The position numbers and the translations under genes were made by a program. The notes under the pieces were generated by a model. That model ran no database searches. It saw only the letters and a program-made list of their open reading frames with translations, and had not been told where the DNA came from. A stretch of DNA of 21,267 nucleotides from Azolla pinnata (lineage: Eukaryota > Streptophyta > Polypodiopsida > Salviniales > Salviniaceae): assembly GCA_037176905.1 (NCBI GenBank), contig JBBBWG010010890.1:1-21267 (forward strand). The letters are read 5' to 3'. Below, piece after piece: positions 9,627 through 19,906 of the stretch (positions within the stretch are counted from its first letter, which is position 1; every line of letters starts with the position of its first letter).

Positions 9627-10101
9627 GACAAGACAAGTCAGATTGTAGATCCATGTAACTTTGTCTCGATCATCTTGAGATACAAATCCCGCCTATATCT
9701 ATGTCCATCACATGAGGGCATTAAATAAAGATTGGCATTGAATCGGAATGGATTTTTTTATTATGTGTTACAAGCTGTTGCAACAAAAGAGGGCTTGTGT
9801 TAGACAGATTGTAGAATGTTCGTGAAGATGTGGGGAAAAAGTACACACGAGAGACATCCCAATACTTGTTGCGTGAGGCTTATCTTGCTACACAGAATCA
9901 TGGATTTTAAAAAGAGAGTGTTATGTAGAGGTGTTTAAAGCCATTTTACTTTGGGAAAGTCGTCGTAACTGCGAAAGCTCTGGATCAGACACGAGGACGA
10001 GAATGAGCAAGCCTTTCGGATAGAGGCATGGTCGGCGGATATACTGTACAATGCGCGCACGATGTTAGCGCGAATGTGCCGAGGCAAAGCAGAACCAGGG
10101 A

Positions 10102-10337
10102 GTTTTTTAGGGTTTTCGAGCTGGCAAGTGAGGGTTTAGGGTTTTTCAGTTAGTGAGCTTTATTTAGGGTTTTGGAACGAGGTTTTAGGGTTTCTGAGTC
10201 AGTGAGCTTTTAGGGTTTCGGACCGAGCATTTTTGGGTTTTGTTGAACGGAGCTTTTTATGGTTTTGGACCGAGCATTTTAGGGTTTTGGACCGAGCATT
10301 TTAGGGTTTTGTTGAACCGAGCTTTTTAGGGTTTGGA
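10102..10337. repeat. Telo-box minisatellite upstream of the invertase gene
   Basis: Ten copies of a degenerate unit lie head to tail. Eight contain a perfect TAGGGTTT and two are mutated (TTGGGTTT, TATGGTTT). The best-preserved stretch repeats GACCGAGCATTTTAGGGTTT at a 22-bp period around 10267-10310. Earlier units are longer, with variants such as GTCAGTGAGCTTTTAGGGTT. The array ends about 380 bases before the invertase ATG, so it probably lies in the promoter. TAGGGTTT is the reverse complement of the plant telo-box core, bound by TRB proteins and associated with PRC2 recruitment; that role here is inference. Confidence 0.88.
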
Positions 10338-10718
10338 AGCTCGAGGGAAGAAGAAAAAGGAAAGCATGCAAAAAAATTCAATGGGCAAAATCCAAAAGAA
10401 GACAAAGAAGAAGAAAAAGGGGAACAGAGTGCTCTGTTTTTCTACGGCTTTTTGGTTTTTCGTTCTGCTTTCTTCTTCTGTGGATCGTCTGCTCCGCAAA
10501 ACGCATTGCGCCTTTCTTGCAGAGAGATATATGCAGGGCACTGATTTCTGCTCCTTGCAGAGAGACGCCGTTTCCTCAGAGACAGCCACAGGTTCCTGCT
10601 TCTTGCAGAGGCAAACAGCTCTCTCTGTTTCCTCTTTCAGAGGCAGGAAGGAAGGAGGAAGGGCATCATCCACAAGAGAGATCGGGAGCGGGTCCGACCC
10701 ACGGAGCTCTTTGATTCA
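10338..10718 (+). promoter_or_regulatory. Proximal promoter/5' leader of the invertase gene
   Basis: Starts purine-rich (AAGAAGAAAAAGG blocks) and becomes pyrimidine-rich. It contains ATGs at about 10366, 10381 and 10531, so the leader either begins after them, carries uORFs, or is spliced. Five acceptor-like CAG|AG sites cluster with pyrimidine tracts before them (AG at 10521-22, 10559-60, 10578-79, 10607-08, 10639-40). A leader intron with alternative 3' ends is possible but no matching donor is proven. Confidence 0.45.
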
Positions 10719-13700
10719 ATGGCTCCTCTCGTGCTCCTCCTCCTCCCCTTTCTTCTTCTTCTCCGCCTCTGCTCTGCTTCCCACCATTTCCATCCTTCGC
10801 AACTCTCCTCTTCTCCCTACTCCCCTTCCTCCCCCCCCGAGTTCCAACCCTATCGCACTGCTTTCCACTTCCAGCCCTCCAAGAATTGGATGAATGGTAA
10901 AGGCAGCTGCACTGCCTCTCGTGCCCTTCGTATTATGTTTCTGGGTTTTTCGTGTGTTCAAGGCTCTTTGGTGGGCTTTTCCTTTCCTTTGATCTTGGAT
11001 TGCCCTTCAATATTGTATTCTGTTTTGGTATTGTATTCTGATCTTGGATTGCTGCTCGCTAAAGAAAAACACACTTTTGTTTCCTCTTTTTTTCATGGTT
11101 GTTCTGCTTCAACTCGATCCTGCTCTGGGATTGCTATCTCCTGCTCTTTCCCTCCGAAGACCCGAATGGTAAGTGCTTCCTACTATGCCCCAATAATAAA
11201 AATAAAGCTTAGGTATAATCTGGAACTCTGCAACACTTTTTTGCATGATATGGATTGAACCTAGATGATCTTTAAAGCTGCTGTGAATTATGACGGTTGG
11301 CATGAGATCGAGTGAAATTCTGGAATTCAATAAGGATGAAACAGCTCGTTATGAATCTGATGAACTGGATGAGTGAAGCTCTTACAGAGCCTTGACCTTC
11401 TTTCTTGAATCGGCACATTTGTACAAGTAGAAATCCTCCTAAAGGTTCCATACCCCGTGAGCTGAATCTGAAGCTGAAAATCCTTGTACATGGCTTTCTG
11501 AACACCGAGTGTAATCTGGGCGTGACAATTTAAAGCGCAACACTTTGATATCCTAAAAGCATGTGAGATTACTGTTTGAACAAACTGGGTATGACCTTTA
11601 AGTTTTGAGCTTCCATGTCTTAAAAACAGTGGTGTGGTGTTCGAGCAATCTGGGCATGGCTTTTCGGTAATGTCCTAAATGTGGGTCTGATCGTTGCTTT
11701 CAACTATTTGATGTATACCCTAGGTCCTCTGTTCTACAAAGGATACTACCATCTCTTCTACCAATGGAATCCGTATGCTGCGGTGTGGGGCAACATCACA
11801 TGGGGGCATGCAGTCTCGAAAGACATGATACGATGGCAAATTCTCGATGAGCTTGCCCTTGTGCCGGATCAGTGGTATGATCAGTACGGGTGCTGGTCAG
11901 GATCGGCGACTCTCCTGGACAAAGATCGCCCCGTTTTGCTCTACACCGGGTGGAGCAACGTCTCGTTCTCTAGGGATAATCAAGTGCAGATGCAATCCAT
12001 GGCTATCCCTGCAGACCCATCTGATCCTCTCCTCCGAAAATGGATCAAAGTCCCAGAGAATCCACTCATCCAAGCACCGGCCGGCATCAACAGCACCAAG
12101 TTTCGTGACCCCACCACTGCCTGGATCGGCCCCGATGGTAAGTGGCGCATTCTGATTGGCTCCAAGAGGAAGCACCGGGGCCTTGCCTTGCTCTATAAGA
12201 GCTCGGATTTCATTCACTGGGAGAAAGCCAAGCACCCTGTGCATAGCGTGCCATTGACTGGCATGTGGGAGTGCCCGGATTTCTACCCTGTTCCTGCCAG
12301 CGCTGACAGAGTCGGCCTCGATGAGAACGCAATCAACGATGCAGGCCTCGCTAAGCTCGTGCTGAAAGTGAGCTTGGATGATACCAAGCATGATTACTAT
12401 GCAGTCGGAAGCTTCAACTCTACCAGCGATTCCTTCGTCCCCACGAATGCCAACCTCGACGCTGGCATCGGGCTGAGATACGACTATGGAAAATACTACG
12501 CCTCGAAGACGTTTTACGATGACAACAAGGGCCGGCGTATCCTCTTCGGGTGGGTGAATGAATCGAGCTCTAATACCTCCGACATTGCTAAGGGTTGGTC
12601 CTCAGTCCAGGTAATGAAATGAAATAAACGCTCGTACTACGAATTCCCTGTGCATTTCCCAGCCACAAATAAAAGGAGGCATAGAACCTTCTCTTGAGAG
12701 TTTTGTGTCTCATTTTGTTTAGGCATTGCCGAGGACAGTCTGGTTGGATGCAGAAGAAAAGCATCGACTTCTACAATGGCCTATAGAAGAAGTCGACAGC
12801 CTGCATGCAAAGAAAGCTACCTTGACAGACTTCAAGTTGGAGAAGGGCTCCACTGTTAAAGTCCAAGGTGTGAAAGGGGCTCAGGTATGCTTTGTTCTTT
12901 TTCTTTGTTTTGTTATTTGTGTCTTGTAATGCATTAGAATAGGAATGGGGGACCTGAATGTAGGCTGAACCCACAAAATTACTGATTAAGCAATATTTTT
13001 CCTGACCAGCATATTGCTACTGAGCTCAGAAGATCTGGATATTGCTAAATCTGCAGTAACATCCGAAAATATAGATGTTTGTGTATGTATCATGTGTATG
13101 CAAGGATACTCCGGATCTTACCAGGGATCAGAGCATTATTCAGTTCCTTTTGCTGATACCAACATGGACCTTACAACGAACCTCTTGTGCTGTATATGCA
13201 ATGTTGCAGCTGGATGTGAATGTGAAGTTCCGGGTACCTGAGCTAAACCAAGCCGATACATTGAATGTAAATGATAGCAATGCACAGCTGATATGCAGCG
13301 AGAAAGGCGTCTCGAGAAACGGTATCATTGGGCCTTTCGGCCTTCTTGTGTTGGCATCAAATGATACGATTGAGCAAACAGCTGTCTTCTTTTACATAGT
13401 ATCCTCTGCAGGCCGATGGAATGCCCTTGTATGCAGTGATCAGAGCAGGTTTGTTACCCTCGTCGAGTAGAGTAGTTGCACTGCACCCAATCAAGACATA
13501 TACTTATATTGCATTGTTCTGACTTTGGTGCATTTGATTGGCATTGTCATATGGCATCACCACTTTGAGAATCATTAGCAGCAGCTGCTTTAAGTTTGAA
13601 TTCAACAAATTGGATCTGTCGCCCTGTTCTACAGATCATCCCTGGCAACTGACCTGGACAAGACGAGCTATGGAAGTTTCATTTCCATTCCGGAGGAGAG

Positions 13701-14079
13701 CAGCGTTCTTTCGTTACGTGTACTGGTGAGGTTGACAAATTTGCACCACTTATGTAAGGTTGACACAGCACCAGTGTTGTGATGCTATCTCACTGATCGG
13801 ATCTCTATCAACATATCGCTTTAAGCTGTATCGTACCATCGATTGATTCAGGAGAGTACATGATTCTAATGCATAGCATGTGTGTGTTAGGTGGATCACT
13901 CGATCGTGGAGAGCTTTGCTCAAGGGGGAAAGCTTTGCATCACATCTAGGGTTTACCCGACAAAGGCCATCGGCGAGGATGCCCATCTCTTTGTATTCAA
14001 CGCTGGGGCCGTCCATGTGCATATTGAGGAACTAGAGGCATGGGAGATGGAGACCATCCAAATAAACACAATCTCTTGA
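10719..14079 (+). CDS. Cell-wall (apoplastic) acid invertase, beta-fructofuranosidase, GH32, seven exons
   Basis: Model: join(10719..10896, 11160..11168, 11724..12610, 12723..12884, 13210..13448, 13635..13725, 13891..14079), 584 residues, all junctions GT..AG and in frame. The enzyme hydrolyses sucrose to glucose and fructose in the apoplast, feeding sink tissues. Residues 1-20 are a signal peptide (MAPLVLLLLPFLLLLRLCSA). NWMNDPNG at about 56-63 holds nucleophile Asp60; FRDP at 189-192 is the transition-state stabiliser; WECPDF at 244-249 holds acid/base Glu245. Pro in WECPDF marks the cell-wall class; vacuolar invertases have Val. SLDDTKHDYY at about 279-288 keeps the Asp/Lys pair (281/284) that separates invertases from fructan exohydrolases. 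The C-terminal beta-sandwich (VKFRVPEL, QLICSEKG, GPFGLLVLAS, CSDQSRSS, VDHSIVESFAQGGKLCITSR) is complete. Several NxS/T sites (N86, N141, N185) fit a secreted glycoprotein. The third-exon segment IPADPSDPLLRKW is somewhat vacuolar-like. Fructan exohydrolase is the main alternative but disfavoured. Confidence 0.96.
11160..11168 (+). other. Nine-nucleotide mini-exon of the invertase gene
   Basis: The bases ACCCGAATG lie between acceptor CCTCCGAAG and donor GTAAGT. With the G left from exon 1 and the GT from exon 3 they code Asp-Pro-Asn-Gly, the catalytic core of NDPNG. This is the conserved mini-exon of plant acid invertases and among the shortest plant exons known. Skipping it would remove three codons in frame, including nucleophile Asp60; such skipping is known for some invertase genes under stress. 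Confidence 0.96.
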
Positions 14080-14485
14080 CAGAGAAAGCCTTCTGCTTGA
14101 CAGTATTCCAGCTATATATTTCTTTATTCCCGTCTGCCTAACCGGACACGGACGATCCAGCCAATCAATTCGAGCATTTGCTGAATCTGATTTATATATC
14201 TATATATATATGTATATATTCTTGCCTATATGCATAGATTTGCATCAACAAAATAATCATTTTTTCTTCCTTTTTCCACCCCCCATTCCCTCCTTTTGTG
14301 TTGCCAATGCTGTCGCTACAGCCGATCAACAGCCATTGCTGTGATGCTGCTAATAATAATAACAGTGAAACCGATCATTACAATAATGAAATCGAGTTGC
14401 CAATCGAGAACATTTCATGGTTAAATTCTGTTTATCATCAACATTTGAAAGGGCTGCAAAGCAACAGTGTTAAGGGTTCGATGCT
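14080..14485. other. Invertase 3' flank
   Basis: Probably 3' UTR and terminator region, AT-rich, with a TATATA tract at about 14193-14220. No conserved ORF. A 66-codon ORF at 14298-14498 is Asn-rich and looks fortuitous. Confidence 0.5.
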
Positions 14486-14735
14486 GAAGCTCCTCTAGTT
14501 CAGGAACACGATCGATCAGATCAGCATGCTTGATCGATCCTGCAGAAGATGGTACGATTTGCAATAGAACATTGTTGTTAATGGAGAGCATTGTTAGTCG
14601 AAGCTACTCTGGTTCACTAACATGATCGATCAGATCAAAGTAAGGTGGCATAGATCATGCCATGCTTGATCGATCTGGCGGAAGATGGTATTGATTTGCA
14701 ATGGGACATTGTTAGTGGAGAGCATCGCTCAGCAG
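14486..14735. repeat. Imperfect tandem duplication (~114 bp) with GATC-rich inverted repeats
   Basis: Copy one (14486-14599) and copy two (14600-about 14735) share GAAGCT(C/A)CTCT(A/G)GTTCA, GATCGATCAGATCA, GCTTGATCGATC, GAAGATGGTA, GATTTGCAAT and GGAGAGCAT. Each has the 9-bp inverted repeat GATCGATCA...TGATCGATC: at 14510-14518/14531-14539 in copy one, and 14624-14632/14667-14675 in copy two. Copy two has about 22 extra bases in the loop, including GGCAT-AGATC-ATGCC (14647-14661), which can itself fold. Function unknown; it may be a duplicated fragment of a small transposon. Confidence 0.82.
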
Positions 14736-14835
14736 ACAAAATATATGAACACGTATCTAGCCAAGTAATTTGTAGACGTTGGATTGTTGATTATAATTGT
14801 TTTATAAACTAGAGTTCTTTCTTTTGCACAGACAC

Positions 14836-14916
14836 GACAGTTTGGCCGAGTGGTTATGGCGTTTGACTCGAAATCAAATGGGTTCTCCCGCGCAGGTTCG
14901 AATCCTGCAACTGTCG
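14836..14916 (+). tRNA. tRNA-Ser (anticodon CGA)
   Basis: Folds as a class II tRNA of 81 nt. The acceptor stem GACAGTT (14836-14842) pairs perfectly with AACTGTC (14909-14915), with discriminator G. The D-arm is GCC-GAGTGGTTAT-GGC. The anticodon stem TTTGA/TCAAA surrounds loop CTCGAAA with anticodon CGA, reading UCG serine codons. The long variable arm TGGGTTCTCCCGC is typical of tRNA-Ser. The T-arm is GCAGG-TTCGAAT-CCTGC. Internal A box (TGGCCGAGTGG) and B box (GGTTCGAATCC) are intact, so it should be transcribed by Pol III. No CCA is encoded, as expected for a nuclear gene. A TTTT terminator lies about 30 bases downstream. No intron. Confidence 0.97.
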
Positions 14917-16040
14917 CCCATTCTTCAACTAGTTTCCTTGCTAATTTTCTCAAATACGTCCTCTTTCCTTTGGAATCTTTTGCAACATTTGGTTTATATC
15001 TGGAATCTTTTGGAACATTCGATCGTGGATAGTGTTTAAACTTCCATGGTTTCTATCGAGGGGTTACTTCACATCTGTAGACCCATCCCAAGATGTTGGG
15101 GAAATCCCTCTCATTCTAGCTCAATAGCAATGCTTTTTCGGATCTATCATCTGTAGTTAACAAATGGGCACTTTGACGAATCCCCATTAATGTGGACTCG
15201 TTTCTCAAATCAGGGTATAAACTAGCTTTCAGTGTATAAATTTAGCAAAATTTCCATGTACATAATGTCGAGGAGGAGCCAAGTCAAGAGAAAGGGACGG
15301 ATTAAAAACTTGGTCGTCCATATGACACTCTTAAAGTTCTGTTAACCATCATCTTTTAACTCACGAGCCCTATGTGTAGGCACTGGGTAAAAGAGCGTCA
15401 GAAGCCATATGCTGCGATTTGACGTACGGTTCACACCCACAATGACATGAGGCAGTTTCTTCGCATGGAGCAATGACCGGTGCATAAGTTGGGAAATCCT
15501 GATCAAAGTTTTGTTATTAGGTCACTCTTGCTAAGGCGTCTAGCTAAAGCATTGGCTTGGCTTCCCAAGACCAAACAAAACCGAAGCAGATTGAACTGTT
15601 CAATATCTTAAACCCAACCAAACCAAACTACACCGTGAAACTAGGCGGAACGACTTCGGCCATTTGAACCAATCGGAAGCTAGAACTGAAACAGAAGCCG
15701 AATGAGATCATGGAACCATTCAAAGAGGGGAAATTGGCGTAGCTGTTTGGAACTTTCGGTCAACTCGAATCTGACCATAACCGAACCATTACCTATGGCT
15801 ATTTCAGCTATGGAAACCTCAGTTCCCAGCGATTTGTTCCGCGCAAAACCGAGATCTATCGTGCACAACGCTGAGCGACATGGAATCTGAATAAAACTTG
15901 TTTGGAGGATCGATCTGTGTATGATAAAAATTTCAGAGGATTTCAAAAGTTGGTCCAAGTTTGGCGTGCATTAAAATTCAAGGCTTCAGAATTTAGTTCA
16001 TAATTTTCATTATTAACAAAATTCTCGTTCTTCTTTCTTC
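14917..16040. other. Intergenic stretch between the tRNA and the VAMP gene
   Basis: No recognisable gene. AACCAAACC/AACCGAACC-like words cluster at about 15580-15790, and short ORFs (for example 15702-15890 plus, 15680-15958 minus) overlap antisense and lack domains. The right end is AT-rich and probably the VAMP promoter. Confidence 0.5.
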
Positions 16041-16294
16041 CTGCTTCTGCTCTTTCTTCTTGAAGAAGGCGAAGAAGAAGAAACACACAAAGAAAAAGAC
16101 CAGCGAGCGGGTCTTCTTTCTAGGGTTACGCAGAAAGAAAGAGCTCGCAGAAGCAGCTTCCGATCTCGGCCGGGGCGTCACAACCTGCAGAATCCGCAGA
16201 TCGCAGGCCTTAGAAGCCCAGGATCAAGGAGGAAGAAGCAGATCCTTCCGCCAGAGGCGACAGGTGCAGCGCGCTGACCGGCGATCTGGCAAGA
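16041..16294 (+). promoter_or_regulatory. Probable 5' leader of the VAMP gene
   Basis: A purine-rich block (GAAGAAGGCGAAGAAGAAGA at about 16059 onwards) and a telo-box-like CTAGGGTTA at about 16122 precede a GC-rich segment up to the ATG at 16295 (context GCAAGAATGGGG). The transcription start is not visible. Confidence 0.4.
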
Positions 16295-19200
16295 ATGGGG
16301 CAGCAGTCGTTGATCTACAGCTTCGTGGCCCGCGGCAGCGTCGTGCTTGCCGAGTTCTCCCACTTCACCGGGAACTTCAGCACCATCGCTGCACAGTGCC
16401 TCCAGAAACTCCCCCCAAACAACAATAAGTTCACGTACACCTGCGATCAGCACACCTTTAACTACCTCGTCGAGGATGGCTTCAGTAAGCGCTTTTACTC
16501 CCTGATTATTCCCTCCTTTTTGGTTCTGGCGTTCCTCTCGTCGGATCCGATTCTGTAATATCGTCGTAACTTCTCTTTACCAAACAAATACATCAGCCTC
16601 GGCGCGATCAGTTTTTAAGCTTTTCAGTCCTTTTGTTATTGAGGGAAAAAGAGTATCTAATGTCTGATGGACTTGATTTGGTTAGACCGAACCATTTCTC
16701 GTCATTAAGGAAACGTTTCTTATTTCATACCATGGCTGACTTTGTTAAAAGAGGCGTAAAGTGATAGAGAGGGAGGGATTTCATTGGTAACTATACTTAA
16801 ATGGAGATGAAGGGCATTTAGATTGGGTGCGATCGGAATGTCATTTTCTCCTGCTCTGCTCTCCTGTTGAAGTTGCCATGGAGTATTCTTATTTCTTTCT
16901 TCTCCTCTGTTTCTGAGACTATTAAGATTCACTTCCTCACCCTGACATGGACTAGAATCCGTGAAGCTGCTTTGTAAATCTGTCATTTTTCTTGGACTTA
17001 TACTCTTCAGTTTGGTGGAGATTGAGGAAAACTGAAAGTTCTCGACCAAACTCTTGGTGATAATTTTTGCAGAATAAATCAATATTTCGGTCTTGAAAAA
17101 TATTGAGATTTTGATCTCTTAGAGGAGAGACATTCTCAGTAAGGAACAATTGCTTGGATCATTCTGAAATTTCATCTTGAAAAATTCCATTGCTATTGCT
17201 AGGAAAGACTTTTAAAAAATCTGAATCTTGTTTCAGAAATATTTAAAGAGCATGTAAGAATATGCTTCTCTAGTTTTCAATGAATACATAGGAATGAAAA
17301 TCATGATGATATTAAAGTCAAGACTCACAAAAGCGCTTTTTATGCGTCAGTCTCAATACAGGGAACCGTCTCAATGTGGGGGTTCTGATCTGATCGTATA
17401 TGAGGTTTCTTATCTGTATCAGCATGTAGGGATGTGAGGAGGACTGAGTATGTACTTTTCATGGAGTGTACAATTGTTCCAATCTATGGTGAAATTATCT
17501 AAAAGGCTCAATCATGCATGTAAGGTTGAGTAGTTTCGACCAGGAAATATAAAAGTTATGATTGAATCTGTAAAGTCAACTTTACTCTTTTCGAGGGAGG
17601 ACCTGTAATTGAACGAAAATTACAGTATCTCTAGTCTTTCTAGTTGAAGTGCATGATGTCTCAGAGTTCTTGAAATTTGCCTCTTTAATTTAGAGAAATG
17701 TTTCAGATGGCTGCTTATCTGTTCATATGTATCCGTAGGGTGAAAATGATTGGATGTAGATCTGATAATGAAATCCTTAATTGTGGGTATTGGTGATGTA
17801 AGTAGTGTTTCAGGGGAGGTTACCTATGCTAGATCAATTAACATTATGAGCATCTTTTACACTCATTGTTTGTGTTCCAGATGAAATGCCCACAGCGCTA
17901 TATTATATTGTCACACCCATTCCTTAGGAGCATAGATGTATCCGTTATATTGCTCTTTCATTTGCAGTACCAAGAATTGCGGTCATAAGTATGTAGGTAT
18001 ACAGTCGTTACAGATTATTTCCTGCTTTCCAATTTTTGCTTTTCTAGGGATGGTATTAAATACTGTAACTAAGATTTTGAACAGCTTGAGTGCATTCCTT
18101 TCTACTTTCAAACTGCAGTAGTGATCAACATTTTCAATGTCATCAATGTTTGTGTATTTTTATTCTAAATTATTCAAATTAAGCACATTTTAACCGCTAT
18201 ATGCTGTTGTAAATGCACATTATTTACTACCTTAAAGGAATATATATATTTTACTGGTATGTTCGTATCTTGAGGACACTGGTTAGATGATAGTTGTTTA
18301 ATGAGAACATTTAACTGCTATATGTTAATGGCAGTGCACATCATTTACCTACTGCAGGAGTTTATATATTGTCTACTACTGTGTTAATATCTTTGGGCTA
18401 GTGTTTAGCCTATATAGATATATATGTATATTCTCATTTATATTGTCATGATGTTTTACATACAGCATATTTAGTGGTTGCTGATGAAGCAGTTGGAAGA
18501 CAAATACCCTTTGCCTTCCTAGAACGTATTAAGGAGGATTTTAGACGGAGATTTGGAGGTGGAAAGGCAGATACTGCTGTTGCACATGGACTTGACAGAG
18601 AGTTTGGGTATAAACATCTCAAATCTTGTATTTGAACGTGTATTTTATTCATTTGCAGTAGCATCCCAACCTCAACAGTTTCTTGGTACATTTAACCAGG
18701 CCGAAATTGAAGGACCATATGCAATACTGTGTTGATCATCCAGAGGAGATGGACAAAATGGCTAAAGTAAAGGCCCAGGTTTCTGAAGTGAAAGGCATCA
18801 TGATGGAGAATATCGAGAAAGTGAGTTTGAAGTTTCCAATGTTTCTTACGAATGTTTATTTAGATAAGAGTAAATATATTTTGCCGTGTGTATATGTCAG
18901 CTTCCGTTATTTTAAGACAGTGAGACTGCCCGACGCTGTCTGATGTTAAGGAAGGAATAAGAACACGAATTCAAATTATCCTACTTTACTTTAATGTAGG
19001 TACAGATATGAGAGAAAAATGACTATGGGCAAATCTGCTGTAAACATTGAAATTGAGACATACTGTATGCCAATTTAACCTTTGGTTGAGATATGAAACG
19101 CATACAAATGTTCCAAGGTTTTTTCTAAATATTACTGTAGGTATTCTGAAGATGAAGAGGTTGAATGTGAAGGATAAGGCTTAGTCTCTGCCAAAATCTG

Positions 19201-19906
19201 GAAATAAAACGAGTGTCCTTCTGAAAATGTTAAGCTATCTTAGCAGGGAATTCTAATGACTTTTGTGCATTCATCCGTATATGCCCCTGTTTAATCATCA
19301 TGAAGTCCATACTCTTTGCATGCCTGTAATTCGATCATAACCTACATTTAGTCATGCATTCAGATCAGCTTGATATACTATTTCAAAAGAAGTGTATGGA
19401 TGCTGAAAGTTTGGGCGATCTGTTTGAGACCCCAGTGCTGAAGACATTGAGTGCACAGTATATGTGTCTCTGCCACTGAGTTGTGGGATTATTATTTGAT
19501 CCTTTTTATGGATAAGGTGTTTTGAACCTAGTGGAGTTGTTAGTTTGTTAATGTTCGTTCAGCAGAAGCCCTATTCCTTCTTCCCTATTAATGCATGGCC
19601 TTTCATCATGCAGGTTCTTGATAGAGGAGAGAAAATAGAGCTATTGGTTGACAAGACTGAAAATCTCCGTTTCCAGGTTGGTGTTTCTCAAAAGATTTGA
19701 CATATTGAAGATGACCATTGAAATAGAGTTCTGAAAGCTTTCTATTCGTGAATGTATAGGCCGACAATTTTCAGAAGCAAGGTAAGCAGCTGAGGAAGAA
19801 GATGTGGCTACAAAATATGAAAGTAAAATTAGTGGTGATTGCAATTGTGATAGTCCTCATTCTCATCATCTGGCTCTCAATATGCCATGGATTCACATGC
19901 AAGTAA
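16295..19906 (+). CDS. Longin R-SNARE, VAMP72 family (VAMP724-like), five exons
   Basis: Model: join(16295..16484, 18466..18607, 18700..18820, 19614..19676, 19760..19906), 220 residues; all junctions GT..AG and in frame. Residues 1-about 115 are the longin domain ([57 protein letters not shown]). Residues about 126-188 are the SNARE coiled coil ([38 protein letters not shown]) with zero-layer Arg155, so an R-SNARE. Residues 194-213 are the single C-terminal membrane anchor, with a short tail ending CHGFTCK. VAMP72 proteins pair with plasma-membrane syntaxins and SNAP33-type Q-SNAREs for secretion and cell-plate fusion. The segment [18 protein letters not shown] resembles VAMP724 more than VAMP721/722, though residue memory is the only basis. 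The length fits VAMP72 members without the VAMP727-type acidic insertion. Intron 1 is long (1,981 bases). Exon 1 is GC-rich and the rest AT-rich. Confidence 0.96.
16485..18465 (+). other. Long first intron of the VAMP gene
   Basis: Donor CA|GTAAGC, acceptor TTTTACATACAG. AT-rich, with only short ORFs on either strand and no transposon motif seen. Large first introns in plant SNARE genes often carry expression-enhancing sequence; nothing specific is visible here. Confidence 0.85.

Larger units (their letters stand above)
7417..10100. other. ZHD 3' flank and intergenic stretch
   Basis: No gene that I can support. The first part is probably ZHD 3' UTR and includes a (TC)n microsatellite at 7536-7562. 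ORFs at 8482-8727, 8909-9127 and 9055-9288 are short, mutually overlapping, and without recognisable domains. A near-duplicate word beginning GATATCTGCAA occurs at 8935-8956 and 8970-8999. A perfect G6C6 palindrome lies at 9614-9625. The AATAAA-like site at about 9723 has no matching gene. The stretch could include decayed transposon sequence, but no terminal repeats or transposase/polymerase motifs were seen. Confidence 0.5.

Noticed and set aside
9300..9740. Possible solo LTR in the gene-poor region
   Set aside because: No matching TG...CA ends, target-site duplication or primer-binding site found by eye; would need a repeat-library search.
10333..10893. 186-codon ORF upstream of and overlapping the invertase start
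   Set aside because: Different frame from the invertase exon, Lys/Ser-rich low complexity, no family; leader sequence.
11681..12622. Treating the long third exon as an independent, truncated invertase gene or pseudogene
   Set aside because: The upstream signal-peptide exon, the mini-exon and four downstream exons all join in frame and together give a complete GH32 protein.
14510..14539. GATC-rich hairpin considered as a microRNA precursor or CRISPR-like unit
   Set aside because: Only two copies and a 9-bp stem, too short for a plant miRNA precursor; CRISPR arrays do not occur in plant nuclear DNA.
14797..15039. Small ORFs across the tRNA gene
   Set aside because: They run through the tRNA-Ser sequence, which folds perfectly; protein coding is not supported.
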